Assembly: GCA_963818885.1 (NCBI GenBank)
Contig: CAWFTP010000001.1
Coordinates: forward strand, 1 to 64,000
Direction: 5' to 3'
Length of the DNA: 64,000 nt
DNA from: DATFDN01 sp963818885
GTDB lineage: Bacteria; Pseudomonadota; Alphaproteobacteria; Acetobacterales; Acetobacteraceae
The notes beneath the pieces are model-generated. The model ran no database searches. It saw nothing but the letters and a program-made list of their open reading frames with translations, and had not been told where the DNA came from. The position numbers were made by a program, and so were the translations under genes. Shown in pieces: positions 11,198-19,273 of the stretch; within the stretch, counting starts at the first letter, position 1, and every line of letters begins with the position of its first letter.

Positions 11198-11462
11198 GGT
11201 TTCCCCCGGTGCCGGTTGGCCGGCTTGGTATTGGGGCAAGAATGGTAGCGTGGGGCTGTCGATTCGGGGAAGGGCGAGTTTGGCCGGGATTCGGCTTGGA
11301 TTACGCCATCGAAATATGGGCGGGGCCATGGCTCGCGTTGCAAAGTTCTTTCGCGGCACCTATCTCGTGAAAGGAAAATGCGAGTCTTGGTCCCATGAGC
11401 GTCTTCTGCGTCCGCGTCCGGCCTCCGAGGGGAGGCATGTCGGTCATCCATGGAGCGCGACC
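11198..11462. other. Intergenic region between divergent lctP and the Xre/Res operon
   Basis: These 265 bp hold the promoters of both divergent units, but I could not identify convincing -35/-10 pairs. There is no RNA gene, and short open frames here look random. The A-rich patch near 11365–11385 is the only compositional break. Confidence 0.4.
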
Positions 11463-11801
11463 ATGAGCGGGGCAGTTGCCCGTTTGGTCGACGACCTGCG
11501 CACCCGCGGCGGGCTCAAGGGGTCGGATCTCGCCAATATCACCCATGTCTCGCAGGCCACGGTCTCGCGGTGGGCGGCCGGGAAGGCCGCACCGCAACCC
11601 AAGACGCAGCTCGTCATCTCCGACCTGCGGTACGTGGTCGATCGTCTGGCAGAGTTCTACAGTCCCGAGGAGACTCGCCTGTGGCTGTACGCGCGTCATC
11701 CCCTGCTGGACGGTGCACGGGCCATCGATCTGATCCATGAAGGTGACTCGGATCGTGTTTTGGCGGTGATCGACAGCCTGTTCGATGCCACCTTCACGTG
11801 A
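11463..11801 (+). CDS. Xre/MbcA/ParS-type antitoxin
   Basis: The 112-residue protein has an Xre-like helix-turn-helix (ITHVSQATVSRWAAGKAAPQ, about residues 25–44) and the C-terminal toxin-binding domain typical of antitoxins that pair with RES toxins. It would repress its own promoter and neutralise the downstream toxin. ATG 11463 gives the family-normal length; the longer open frame upstream is not conserved-looking. The stop overlaps the GTG of the toxin gene (GTGA at 11798–11801), a typical TA layout. Confidence 0.8.
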   Translation: MSGAVARLVDDLRTRGGLKGSDLANITHVSQATVSRWAAGKAAPQPKTQLVISDLRYVVDRLAEFYSPEETRLWLYARHPLLDGARAIDLIHEGDSDRVLAVIDSLFDATFT

Positions 11802-12496
11802 CGATTGGTCGTCTCTCTCGCCAGCATGATCGGGAACTGCTGGATGCCCTTGAGGCGCATCCGTCCGAGGCGTTCAGCGGCGAAACGTGGCGAGTGACGA
11901 CGAGAGGGCGTGATCCGCTGCGGGGATCGACTGCCGGCGGTCGCTGGAGCCCGCCCGGCGAATTCGAGGCCCTCTACACCAGTCTCGCTCGGGCGGGCGC
12001 TCTTTCCGAGATTGGCTACCGGCTCTCGCTGGAGCCTGTTTGGCCAAGCCGCCTCGAGCACGAGATTCATCGGATCACGGCTCGAACCGCTCGCTCGCTT
12101 CGCTTTGCGGACGTCGGCAATCTCTCGACGTTGGGGGTGGACGTCAGGCGTTACGCGAGTTTCGAGTACTCCGCCACGCAGGCGATTGCCGCGGCCGCCT
12201 TCTTTCTCGATTTCGACGGGTTGATCGTGCCGAGTGCGCGATGCGAAGAACGCAATCTGGTGATCTTCACGGAGAAGCTCGATGGGGGCGAACGGCTGAA
12301 GGTTGAGGTCTTCGGAACTTGTGGATTGGAATGCGTGGCGAGCGCAGCATCGGAAGCGGGCCACCAAGCTTCCACTTACCGAAAAGAACCAATGACATGC
12401 CGACAATCGCCACGAACGACGGCTGGCGACGGAGGCGCGTTCTCTTATGCCTTGAGCGATCTTGGACCGCTGACGAACGGGCTGTCCCGGAGGTAA
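11798..12496 (+). CDS. RES-domain toxin (NAD+-degrading family)
   Basis: This is a RES family protein; characterised members (MbcT, Res, ParT) degrade or use NAD+. The domain runs from GRDPL...GGRWSPPG through ALYTSLARAGALSEIGYR to LIVPSARCEERNLVIF, showing the conserved Arg, Glu and Ser of the RES signature. It starts with GTG overlapping the antitoxin stop. The RES domain ends near residue 170. The last ~55 residues look unlike any domain and run 52 bp into the convergent mpg gene, so the true stop may have been lost by a small shift near 12300–12400. Confidence 0.75.
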   Translation: MTIGRLSRQHDRELLDALEAHPSEAFSGETWRVTTRGRDPLRGSTAGGRWSPPGEFEALYTSLARAGALSEIGYRLSLEPVWPSRLEHEIHRITARTARSLRFADVGNLSTLGVDVRRYASFEYSATQAIAAAAFFLDFDGLIVPSARCEERNLVIFTEKLDGGERLKVEVFGTCGLECVASAASEAGHQASTYRKEPMTCRQSPRTTAGDGGAFSYALSDLGPLTNGLSRR

Positions 12497-13080
12497 AATC
12501 GCAGGAGTCGGTTCGCCTCCCGCGAAATGCCGATCCTGATGCTGTGCCCGATTTCGCCGGGTTCGTGGTCACCACGTCCGAGCCATAGAGGGCCTTCCCG
12601 GCAAAGATCGAGCCCGTCGAGGCAACGATCAATCCGCAATGCCGCGGCGAGCCTTCCCGGTCCTCGCGCCAGGTCGCGCAAGCGCTCGACGCCGCGATTG
12701 AGCCGCATGATCGGGATGCCTTCGAGCGGCTCGAGCGCCCTGATCAGGACGCCGGCTCCGATCGCGGGCATCTCGCTCGAGACATTCAGCATGTATGAGG
12801 TGCCGTAGGCGAGATAGACGTAGGCGTGTCCGCGCTCGAGGAACAGCGAACGATTACGCCGAGTCATTCCCCGGTAGGCGTGCCCCGCGGCGTCGCCGAC
12901 GACATACGCCTCGGTCTCGACAATACGACCGCTGGCGACGCCTTCCGGCAACACCCGCACCACTATCTTGCCGATGAGATAGCGGGCGAGAGAGACCGTA
13001 TCAATTGGCAGCTCCGAGCGAGCGAGCGGCGGACGGCCACGCTTGTCGCGATCAGGCTTCAGGGCATGCGCTCGACCCAT
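12445..13080 (-). CDS. mpg: 3-methyladenine DNA glycosylase (AAG/MPG family)
   Basis: This base-excision repair glycosylase removes alkylated purines. The 211-residue protein carries family landmarks: IVETEAYVVGDAAGHAYRGMT near residue 53 (with the catalytic Glu), HAYVYLAYGTSYMLNV near residue 84, and a C-terminal RIGISRE. Length matches bacterial members. The start region overlaps the end of the upstream SnoaL-like gene by 22 bp, suggesting co-transcription; its 3' end overlaps the tail of the RES toxin frame. Confidence 0.9.
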   Translation of the reverse strand: MGRAHALKPDRDKRGRPPLARSELPIDTVSLARYLIGKIVVRVLPEGVASGRIVETEAYVVGDAAGHAYRGMTRRNRSLFLERGHAYVYLAYGTSYMLNVSSEMPAIGAGVLIRALEPLEGIPIMRLNRGVERLRDLARGPGRLAAALRIDRCLDGLDLCREGPLWLGRGDHEPGEIGHSIRIGISREANRLLRFYLRDSPFVSGPRSLKA

Positions 13081-13457
13081 TGCGCACGTGCTGGCCCGGG
13101 CTCGAACGGATCGCCGAAATACTGGGTCTCGCGGGCTACCTTCCCACCGAGGAACCCCATGATGCTCACGGTGTACGAGGGCTGCCCGTCATAAGCTATG
13201 ACGTATTCAGTGACCCAGAGGTCGCCCGCGCCGATTATCCGCCGCACCGTGAAGCGTTTCCGGTTCGGCTGCGCGGCGCGAGACGACTGGATCTTCCGCT
13301 GCCCGCGGATGCGCTCGCCCGATTGCGGATATTCGAGCACCGCGTCCTCTCGGTGGATCTGGTGCTCCGCCTCGAAGTCGTTCGCATCGGAGGCGGCCCA
13401 GTGGCGATCCAGAGCCGCTCGAATCTCTCGGTCGTCCATAGCAAATCCCGGCGCCAT
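13059..13457 (-). CDS. SnoaL-like / NTF2-fold protein
   Basis: A small (126–132 residue) NTF2-like protein of the SnoaL type: an N-terminal helix pair (REIRAALDRHWAASDAND), EDAVLEYPQSGERIRGQ and a C-terminal strand containing YFGDPFEP. Such domains bind small hydrophobic substrates or act as polyketide cyclases or isomerases, but nothing specific can be assigned. Starts at 13457 or 13439 (MDDREIR) are both possible; the second fits the family better. It runs into mpg and is probably in the same transcript. Confidence 0.7.
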   Translation of the reverse strand: MAPGFAMDDREIRAALDRHWAASDANDFEAEHQIHREDAVLEYPQSGERIRGQRKIQSSRAAQPNRKRFTVRRIIGAGDLWVTEYVIAYDGQPSYTVSIMGFLGGKVARETQYFGDPFEPGPARAQWVERMP

Positions 13458-13745
13458 CGCCGTCGATGTTGAGCCGTCGTAGCATGCGCTGCCTGGAACG
13501 GGCTTCCAGATGGATCAGGAAGGCCATTCCCAGCGTGAGGGCTGAGTGGCCGAGACGGGTCGAGTACCGCCTCGCAACGGCGGGGACGGGTTGTCTTCTG
13601 CCGGTCCGCTTTCGGGCTGGCGAGCGGCCAGACCAGACAAGCCCCAGCGGCCGCAGAGATTTGCATCCAGACTTTGCACTCCATGCCCTTGACCGGCCTA
13701 CGGTCACCCGGCGGTGCAAAAAAGTCTTTGCAAGTGGCGATCAAG
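13458..13745. other. Region without a supported gene
   Basis: No open frame here has family features on either strand. It separates the TPR gene 3' end from the SnoaL/mpg unit, both on the minus strand, so it should hold a promoter for the latter; none could be picked out with confidence. Confidence 0.4.
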
Positions 13746-15740
13746 CTACCGCCTCCTTTGGGACAAAAGCGCCTGCGCCTTGTTCAGATTGTTGCGACAG
13801 ACACTTACATAATAATCCGCTCGCGCGGCGACAAAAACCTCGGTTGCGGAATTGTAAGCGGCGACCGCCTCCTCCAGCCGCGCCGTGCCGCTCTCGCGCT
13901 CGCCCAGCATCTCAAGCGCGCTGCCGAGGTTGTTCTGCGTTATCGCCCAGTCGAGCGGCACGCGCTCGCGCGTGTATTCTTGCAGCGCCCCGCGGTACGC
14001 GGCGACCGCCTTCTCCAGCCGCGCCGTGCCGCTCTCGCGTTCCCCGAGTGTCTGAAGCGCGCCGCCGAGGTTGTTCTGCGTCGCCGCCCAGTCGAGCGGC
14101 ACCCGGTCGCGCGTATATTCCTGCAACGCCGCGCGGTAGGCGGCGACCGCCTCCTCCAGCCGCGCCGTGCCGCTCTCCCGCTGCCCGAGCGCCCGCAGCG
14201 CGCTGCCGAGGTTGTTCTGCGTCGCCGCCCAGTCGAGCGGCACCCGCTCGCGCGTCTGTTCCCGCAGCGCCGCGCGGAAGGCGGCGACCGCCTCCTCCAG
14301 CCGCGCCGTGCCGCTCTCCCGCTGCCCGAGCGTCTAAAGCGCGGCGCCGAGGTTGGTCTGCGTCGCCGCCCACTCGAGCGGCACCCGCTCGCGCGTCCTT
14401 TCCTGCAGCGCCGCGCGATAGGCGGTGACCGCCTCCTCCAGCCGCGCCGTGCCGCTCTCCCGCTGCCCGAGCGTCCAAAGCGCGGCGCCGAGGTTGTACT
14501 GCGTCGCCGCCCAGTCGAGCGGCACGCGCTCGCGCGTCCGCTCCTCGAGCGCCGCGCGGTAGGCGGCGACCGCCTCCTCCAGCCGCGCCGTGCCGCTCTC
14601 GCGTTCCCCGAGCCCGTTAAGCGCGTTGCCGAGGTTGTTCTGCGTCATCGCCCAGTCGAGCGGCACCCGGTCGCGCGTTAGCTCCTGCAGCGCCGCCCGA
14701 TAGGCGGCGACCGCCCCCTCCAGCCGCGCCGTGCCGCTCTCGCGCTCGCCCAGGATCGAGAGCGCGTTGCCGAGGTTGTTCTGCGTCTGCGCCCAATCGA
14801 GCGGCACGCGCTCGCGCGTTAGTTCCTGCAGCGCCGCGCGGAAGGCGGCGATCGCGTCCTCCAGCCGCGCCGTGCCGCCCTCGCGCTCCCCAAGCTCCCG
14901 AAGCGCGTTGCCGAGGCTGTTCCGCGTCATTGCCCAGTCGATTGGATTGTCAGCGCGGGGGACGTCGGCCAGTGCCAGCTTCCAGATGCGAATTGACCCT
15001 GCAAGCGCATCGTTATCGCCCGCTGAGTAACCGAACTGTTGCAGCGCTGCGGCCGCATCCGATGCATAGGACCATCGGGGCTTGGCATCCGCTGGCGCCA
15101 ACGTGCGGACCCCGCCCTCGAAACGGCTAACCGCGAGTGCCCCATTGCGCTGTTGCAGAGCGGAGCGGGCGAGCAAGGCAGAAGTGTCAGCCTCCGCCTG
15201 CAGGCTGGCCAGCCAGTCAGCCCGGGCGGCCGCCATAGCTTTGGCGCGGGCTTCGGCGACGGCATGCTCGCGGGCATGAATGTCCTCGAGCAGTCGGTCG
15301 GCCTCGGTGAAATGCCCGGCGTCGAGTTCAGCTATGGCGCGTTGTTTCAGGGCGGCGATGTCCGGCGCATCATTGTTCTGCCGCGTCAGACCCTGCCGCA
15401 AAGCGACGATTTGCCCGATCCCCGCAAATAGCGCGTCCGCCAGACGTTCGTGCGGGATCGTGGCTTGATCCTCACCCAACGACGTGAGGACGGCACGGAT
15501 TGCGCCCTCGGTCAGACCGGACTCTTTACTCAGCGTTCCGAGCGCCTCGTTGAGCGTGGCGATCTGCTTCTGATCGTCGGCGCGGGCCGCGGAAAGCAGC
15601 TCCGCCACCTTCTCGGGCGTATAGCCGCAGTTCAGTGTGTTTCCTTCGACCCGCCCACCGGCAGCGATCGCACAGTCTCGCGCGGTGTTGGTCTGTGCAG
15701 ATGCTGGCATTGGCAGCCCACCCGCAATCAGGCCGGCCAT
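13746..15740 (-). pseudogene. Secreted tetratricopeptide-repeat protein with internal amber stop
   Basis: One continuous frame encodes about 665 residues: a hydrophobic leader (MAGLIAGGLPMPASAQ), a helical region of ~240 residues, eight 47-residue repeats and a short end NNLNKAQALLSQRRR. A TAG at 14334–14336 in repeat 5 replaces the Trp codon found at the same place in repeat 4 (ALWTLGQ), so only the first part would be made unless it is read through. The start is uncertain: ATG 15740 lacks positive residues, while ATG 15763 lies 3 bp after the upstream stop and would give a perfect signal peptide if one T were missing from a TTTT run. The function is unknown; repeats of this kind mediate protein contacts. 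Confidence 0.7.
13825..14952 (-). repeat. Eight tandem 141-bp coding repeats (47-residue TPR-like units)
   Basis: Eight consecutive units of 141 bp read RVPLDWAxTQxNLGxAL, then LGxRESGTARLEEAV, then AAYRAALQE. Internal units differ at only a few codons, mainly at two or three surface positions; the first (NPIDWAMTRNSLG) and last units are more diverged. Near-identity at DNA level implies recent expansion or gene conversion. Copy number is a likely site of assembly collapse. Confidence 0.85.
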
Positions 15741-15765
15741 TAACAAAAGGCAATCGCCCGCATGG

Positions 15766-16038
15766 TCAGTGTTTTGTTGCTGCCGGGTTGCCGCAGTCTG
15801 ATGGGCCGTTTGTCTGTAACGTCGCGCCGGCCGCGTTGATCGTGACATGGCTGACATCGCCTTGCGTCGCGATGCTTGCATTCTGGGCGCAGTTGATGCC
15901 GCCCTTGCTATCGTGCGCGGGCCATAGATACGGCATCATTGCAGACGCACCCGCTACCACGGCAACGATTCCACCGCCGATCCACGAAAGGAGTTGGCGG
16001 TTTTTTTCCTTCGCAATGAAGGACCAGAGGGACCTCAT
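15766..16038 (-). CDS. Small single-pass membrane protein upstream of the TPR protein
   Basis: A 90-residue protein from ATG 16038: a basic N-terminus (MRSLWSFIAKEKNRQ), one membrane helix around residues 17–37 (GGGIVAVVAGASAMM) and a polar C-terminus with two Cys (INCAQN, SDCGN). The pattern, N-terminus inside followed by a helix, resembles small anchors found with TPR/CHAT-type genes. Its stop is 25 bp before the TPR ATG at 15740, so the two probably form a pair. I do not recognise a named family. Confidence 0.5.
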   Translation of the reverse strand: MRSLWSFIAKEKNRQLLSWIGGGIVAVVAGASAMMPYLWPAHDSKGGINCAQNASIATQGDVSHVTINAAGATLQTNGPSDCGNPAATKH

Positions 16039-16331
16039 GCCGGCACCGGTTCGGATGCCATGATCTAACCGACAGCCCTGCCAACAAGCAATGCAAATAT
16101 TGGGCCGTGCGCGCCGGACCACGCGGTCGCGAAATTCTTATGCGATTAATCGCACGGCAAGCGCACGCCGTTCCGGAGCCTCCCGCCATGCTGGTGGAGA
16201 CGATTTACTGAACGGGGCTCCAGTACGGGCGACGAGGGTCATTGTAGGAGGCGTCTGCCCCATCGCACGGGACAGCGAATGTCGTCCGGAAATCCGCCAG
16301 GCGTGCCGGACGGGATGAAGGACCGGAGTGG
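16039..16331. other. Intergenic region upstream of the TPR pair
   Basis: These 293 bp must contain the promoter of the minus-strand membrane/TPR pair. The A+T-richer stretch around 16125–16150 (attcttatgcgattaatcg) is the best candidate area. No RNA gene or open frame with support was seen. Confidence 0.35.
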
Positions 16332-16486
16332 CCCCCCTCCCCCTACCCCCTCCCGCAAGGGGAGGGGGGGACGAGTTACCTTGGGATCTCTGCGCGTGGC
16401 ATCGGCACCCTACTCACTCCCGCAAGAGGGGGGGCAAGTTGGTAATCCCCCCTCCCCTTGCGGGAGGGGGTAGGGGGAGGGAGCCC
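16332..16486. repeat. Inverted G-rich palindromic repeat pair (family A)
   Basis: Two ~35 bp arms, 16332–16370 and 16447–16486, are reverse complements built on CCCCTCCCGCAAGGGGAGGG. A partial third copy (CTCCCGCAAGAGGGGGG) lies between them around 16418–16435. Each arm is itself a hairpin. The element sits directly at the 3' end of the TetR-like gene on the minus strand and is translated into that gene's last residues. Confidence 0.8.
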
Positions 16487-17060
16487 GCGCCGCACTCACC
16501 ATCCGCGTCAGCACGCGCGCGCACAAGGCGCGGCTCGCCGTGTCGGATGCATCGAGTCGGACCGACCAGTCGGTGATCAGCGTCAGCATGGAGCGGGCGA
16601 GCATGGCGCGTTCGTCGGGCTCGCCGCCGATCGCGTCCGCCAGCACGCCGTGCAGCCAGCAGTCGAAGTTGCGCTGCTTCTGGGCGATCGCCGGCATCCC
16701 GGCCAGGATCATCGTCGTCACCACGTGCTCGTCGTGCTCGGCGCTGAGCGCCTCGAGCAGGCCGGCAGCCAGCGCCTCGACGCGCGCCTCTCCGGAGAGC
16801 GGGCTCGCCGCAAGCACGACCTCGGTGATGTGGTCGGCGAGCTTCTCCTGATGGAGGCGCACGATGTCGGCGAGCAGCGCGTCGAGGTTGGGGTAGATAT
16901 AAAGCGCCTGGAGGTTGCCTCCCGTGGCGCGGGTGAGCCCGCCCGCCGTCAGCCGCGAGAACCCGCGCTCCAGCAGGTGGTTCGCAGCGCGCTCGCGCAT
17001 GCGCGCGCGCTTGACGCGGGCCGATTCCCAGCGCGGCGAGCTGAAGACACGTCTAGCCAT
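16410..17060 (-). CDS. TetR-like regulator, second gene of pair 1
   Basis: TetR-fold protein of about 216 residues. The HTH region is atypical but readable (SRLTAGGLTRATGGNLQALY, followed by IYPNLDALLADI), then an all-helical ligand domain. It starts with ATG 17058–17060, overlapping the end of the upstream TetR gene. Its paralogue at 34759 ends at the equivalent MxxAARA; here the reading continues about 24 residues (PSPYPLPQGEGG...) encoded by the palindromic repeat, so the original stop codon was lost when the repeat arrived. Ligand and targets are unknown. Confidence 0.75.
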   Translation of the reverse strand: MARRVFSSPRWESARVKRARMRERAANHLLERGFSRLTAGGLTRATGGNLQALYIYPNLDALLADIVRLHQEKLADHITEVVLAASPLSGEARVEALAAGLLEALSAEHDEHVVTTMILAGMPAIAQKQRNFDCWLHGVLADAIGGEPDERAMLARSMLTLITDWSVRLDASDTASRALCARVLTRMVSAARAPSPYPLPQGEGGLPTCPPSCGSE

Positions 17061-17745
17061 CCGCTGGGTCTTCCCAGGCGCCAACGCCCGCCCGCGCGGC
17101 GGCGCGCACGCCGTCGATCACCATGTGGGTGAGCAGCCGGGCGAACTCGGCCTGACCGAGCGCGCCGCGGTCGCGGAACCAGAGGACCTGCCAGGACACC
17201 ATCCCCATCAGGTTGAGCGCCGCGGGCATCGCGAGCTCTTGCGGCTCGGCCTCCGGCACGGCTTCGGCGATCAGGCCGGCATAGACATGGACGAGGTGGC
17301 GCTGGCGCAGCTTGAGCGATTCGAGCAGCGGTGCCGGCGCGCCGTGCATGTAGGCCACATGCACCCGCTGTCCGTCGCGATAGGCCCAGACTACGTCGAG
17401 CAGCGCCGCGACCGCCTGGCCGAGCCGCTCTTCCGGATCGGCGGTGTCGATATGCGACTGGTAGACGCCGATACGGTCGATCAGCCGGTCGATGTGGCGG
17501 TCCAGGATGCGCTCGAGGACCACCTCCCGCTTGCCAAACATGCTCTGGACGACTCCCACCGGCCGGTCCGCCGCGGTGGCGATGTCCGGCAGCGAGGTGC
17601 GGTTGATGCCGACCGCGACGATGCGCCGCTCGGCGGCGTCGAGCAGCCGGTCCATCCGCTCCTCGGGCGTGGCGAGATCGAACCGCTTCGCCGGGTGGAA
17701 GGTGGTGCTGCGGACGAGAGCGGTCGGGTACGTGCGGCGGGCCAT
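17053..17745 (-). CDS. TetR family transcriptional regulator, first gene of pair 1
   Basis: 230 residues with an N-terminal TetR HTH (INRTSLPDIATAADRPVGVV, then MFGKREVVLERIL) and a C-terminal helical domain. Most of its length closely matches the protein at 34072 (DRHxDRLIDRIGVY, ERLGQAVAALL, SLKLRQRHLV, AALNLMGMVxW). A dyad (17762–17780) lies 16 bp upstream of the ATG and is conserved in the other copy, suggesting autoregulation. It overlaps its partner gene by 8 bp, so the two are translated together and may act as a heteromer (inference). Confidence 0.85.
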   Translation of the reverse strand: MARRTYPTALVRSTTFHPAKRFDLATPEERMDRLLDAAERRIVAVGINRTSLPDIATAADRPVGVVQSMFGKREVVLERILDRHIDRLIDRIGVYQSHIDTADPEERLGQAVAALLDVVWAYRDGQRVHVAYMHGAPAPLLESLKLRQRHLVHVYAGLIAEAVPEAEPQELAMPAALNLMGMVSWQVLWFRDRGALGQAEFARLLTHMVIDGVRAAARAGVGAWEDPADG

Positions 17746-17761
17746 TGGGTCGGTGAGGTAA

Positions 17762-17780
17762 GTTAGTCTGGTACACTAAC
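17762..17780. promoter_or_regulatory. Putative TetR operator GTTAG-N9-CTAAC (copy 1)
   Basis: A perfect 5-bp dyad with a 9-bp spacer, 16 bp upstream of the first TetR ATG at 17745. The same arms and spacing recur at 34040–34058 before the paralogous gene, although the spacers and surrounding DNA differ. Confidence 0.55.
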
Positions 17781-17832
17781 ATAATCCGCCACATTTTGCA
17801 ATTGCGATCGGTCGATCTGGCGGTCGAAGGCC

Positions 17833-17915
17833 GTCATTGCGAGGAGCGTGGCGACGAAGCAATCCCCCGCGGGCAGGGGATTGCTTCGGTCCGCTTTCGC
17901 GGGCCTCGCAATGAC
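17833..17915. repeat. REP-like palindrome of the GTCATTGCGAG family (family C)
   Basis: An imperfect 83-bp inverted repeat beginning GTCATTGCGAGGAGCG and ending CTCGCAATGAC, with an internal GCAATCCCC/GGGGATTGC stem. This class of dispersed palindrome is common between genes in many proteobacteria. Here it lies downstream of the histidine kinase (minus strand) and upstream of the TetR pair; it could act as a terminator or mRNA 3' protector. Confidence 0.8.
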
Positions 17916-17935
17916 TCGGTGAAGGCCCGCCGGCC

Positions 17936-19273
17936 TCACACCGGCAGCCGGATCCGCGCCCGCAGCCCGCCCAGCGGGCTGTCCTCCAGCACGATGTCCC
18001 CGCCATGGGCGCGCACGATGTCGCGGGCGATCGTCAGCCCGAGCCCCGTTCCCCCCGCGCTGCCGCTCTCGAACGGGCGGAACACGCTTTCGCGCCGGTC
18101 CGGCGGAATCCCGGGCCCGTTGTCGTCGACCACGACTTGCATCCCGCGCACGCCGACGGGCCCCGCCGCGAGCACGATGCGCGGAGCGTGGCGTCGCGCG
18201 TTGTCGACGATATTCGTGATCGCGCGGCGCGCGGCATTCTCCCGCAGCTTCAGCGTGAGCCCCTCCGGCACCTCCACGCTCACCATCGCGCCGGCCCGCC
18301 GCGCGCCCGCTGCGACCTCCTCCAGCAGACGGGAGAGATCGACCGGCTCGGCCTGCTCGGCGCCCTCGCCGCGGGCGAAGGCGAGGTAGGCCTCGATCAT
18401 CCCCTCCATCTCCTCGACGTCGGCGGTCATCTCGCTGATGTCGGCGGCAAGCTCGGCGCGGCGCGGCAGCATCGCGAGCGCAAGCCGCAGGCGCGTGAGC
18501 GGCGTGCGCAAATCGTGCGAGACGCCGGCCAGCATCTCGGTGCGCTGGACCAGGAAGCGGCGGATGCGCTCCTGCATCCGGTTGAAGGCCGACGCCGCCT
18601 TGCGGACCTCGACCGCCCCCTCCGGCTTGATCGCGCCGATGTCGCGGCCCATGCCGAATGCTTCGGCGGCGACGGCGAGGCGGCGGATCGGGCGCACCTG
18701 GTTGCGCATGAACAGCGCGGCGATCGCGAACAGCAGCAGCGAGGTGCCGACCAGCCAGACGACGAACAGATAGAACGTGCCGAGATCGACGCGCTTGCGC
18801 GGCGCCAGCACGTCGAGCACGCCGTCGGCGAGCTGCACGCGCACCAGCACGGAATTGGGGTCGTAGCCCCAGTCCATCTGGAACGGCTCGGTCAGCTTCT
18901 CGCTGAGCGCGAATTGCAGGTCGTCGTCCATCGGCCCCGGGACGTTCGCGAACTTGATGTTCGCCGGCAGGATCGCGCCCGGCTCCAGCTTCATTTGCAG
19001 GTTGAACTTGCGCTGCGCCTCGGCGATCGCCCAGGCGCGCTGCTCGGGCGACCAGTCGCGGCGCATCAGCTCGAGCGTGAAGGCGATCTCGCCCGCGATG
19101 CCGCCAGACAGGCGGCGGTACACCAGGTTGATGTGGTTGCCGTAATAGACCTGCAGCGCGACCGCCTGCAGCAGCACCAGCGGGATCAGGATCATCAGCA
19201 GGCTGCGCCCGAGGAGGGAGCGCGGCAGCACCCGCTTGATCCACCGCGCCGGCGCGAACGGCAGATGCGCCAT
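17936..19273 (-). CDS. Sensor histidine kinase (EnvZ-type)
   Basis: 445 residues: TM1 about 23–42, a periplasmic loop to ~167, TM2 about 168–190, HAMP, then HisKA with phospho-acceptor His253 in GVSHDLRTPLTRLR, and HATPase with the N box (NIVDNARRHA), DNGPGIP and GTGLGL. It phosphorylates the OmpR-type regulator encoded immediately upstream; the kinase ATG overlaps the regulator's stop. The signal sensed is unknown. In sphingomonads a MarR–regulator–kinase run beside ilvE recurs, which supports the assignment but not a function. Confidence 0.92.
   Translation of the reverse strand: MAHLPFAPARWIKRVLPRSLLGRSLLMILIPLVLLQAVALQVYYGNHINLVYRRLSGGIAGEIAFTLELMRRDWSPEQRAWAIAEAQRKFNLQMKLEPGAILPANIKFANVPGPMDDDLQFALSEKLTEPFQMDWGYDPNSVLVRVQLADGVLDVLAPRKRVDLGTFYLFVVWLVGTSLLLFAIAALFMRNQVRPIRRLAVAAEAFGMGRDIGAIKPEGAVEVRKAASAFNRMQERIRRFLVQRTEMLAGVSHDLRTPLTRLRLALAMLPRRAELAADISEMTADVEEMEGMIEAYLAFARGEGAEQAEPVDLSRLLEEVAAGARRAGAMVSVEVPEGLTLKLRENAARRAITNIVDNARRHAPRIVLAAGPVGVRGMQVVVDDNGPGIPPDRRESVFRPFESGSAGGTGLGLTIARDIVRAHGGDIVLEDSPLGGLRARIRLPV

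Noticed and set aside
14334..14336. In-frame TAG as a pyrrolysine codon
   Set aside because: The same position is Trp in the neighbouring repeat, and no pyrrolysine system is expected in this group; a point mutation is simpler.
13825..14952. Regular repeats suggesting a CRISPR array
   Set aside because: Units are 141 bp without unique spacers and translate into TPR-like 47-residue repeats in one frame.
16339..16486. G-runs as a possible G-quadruplex regulatory element
   Set aside because: The arms are perfect inverted repeats and belong to a dispersed repeat family; quadruplex formation cannot be judged from sequence alone.
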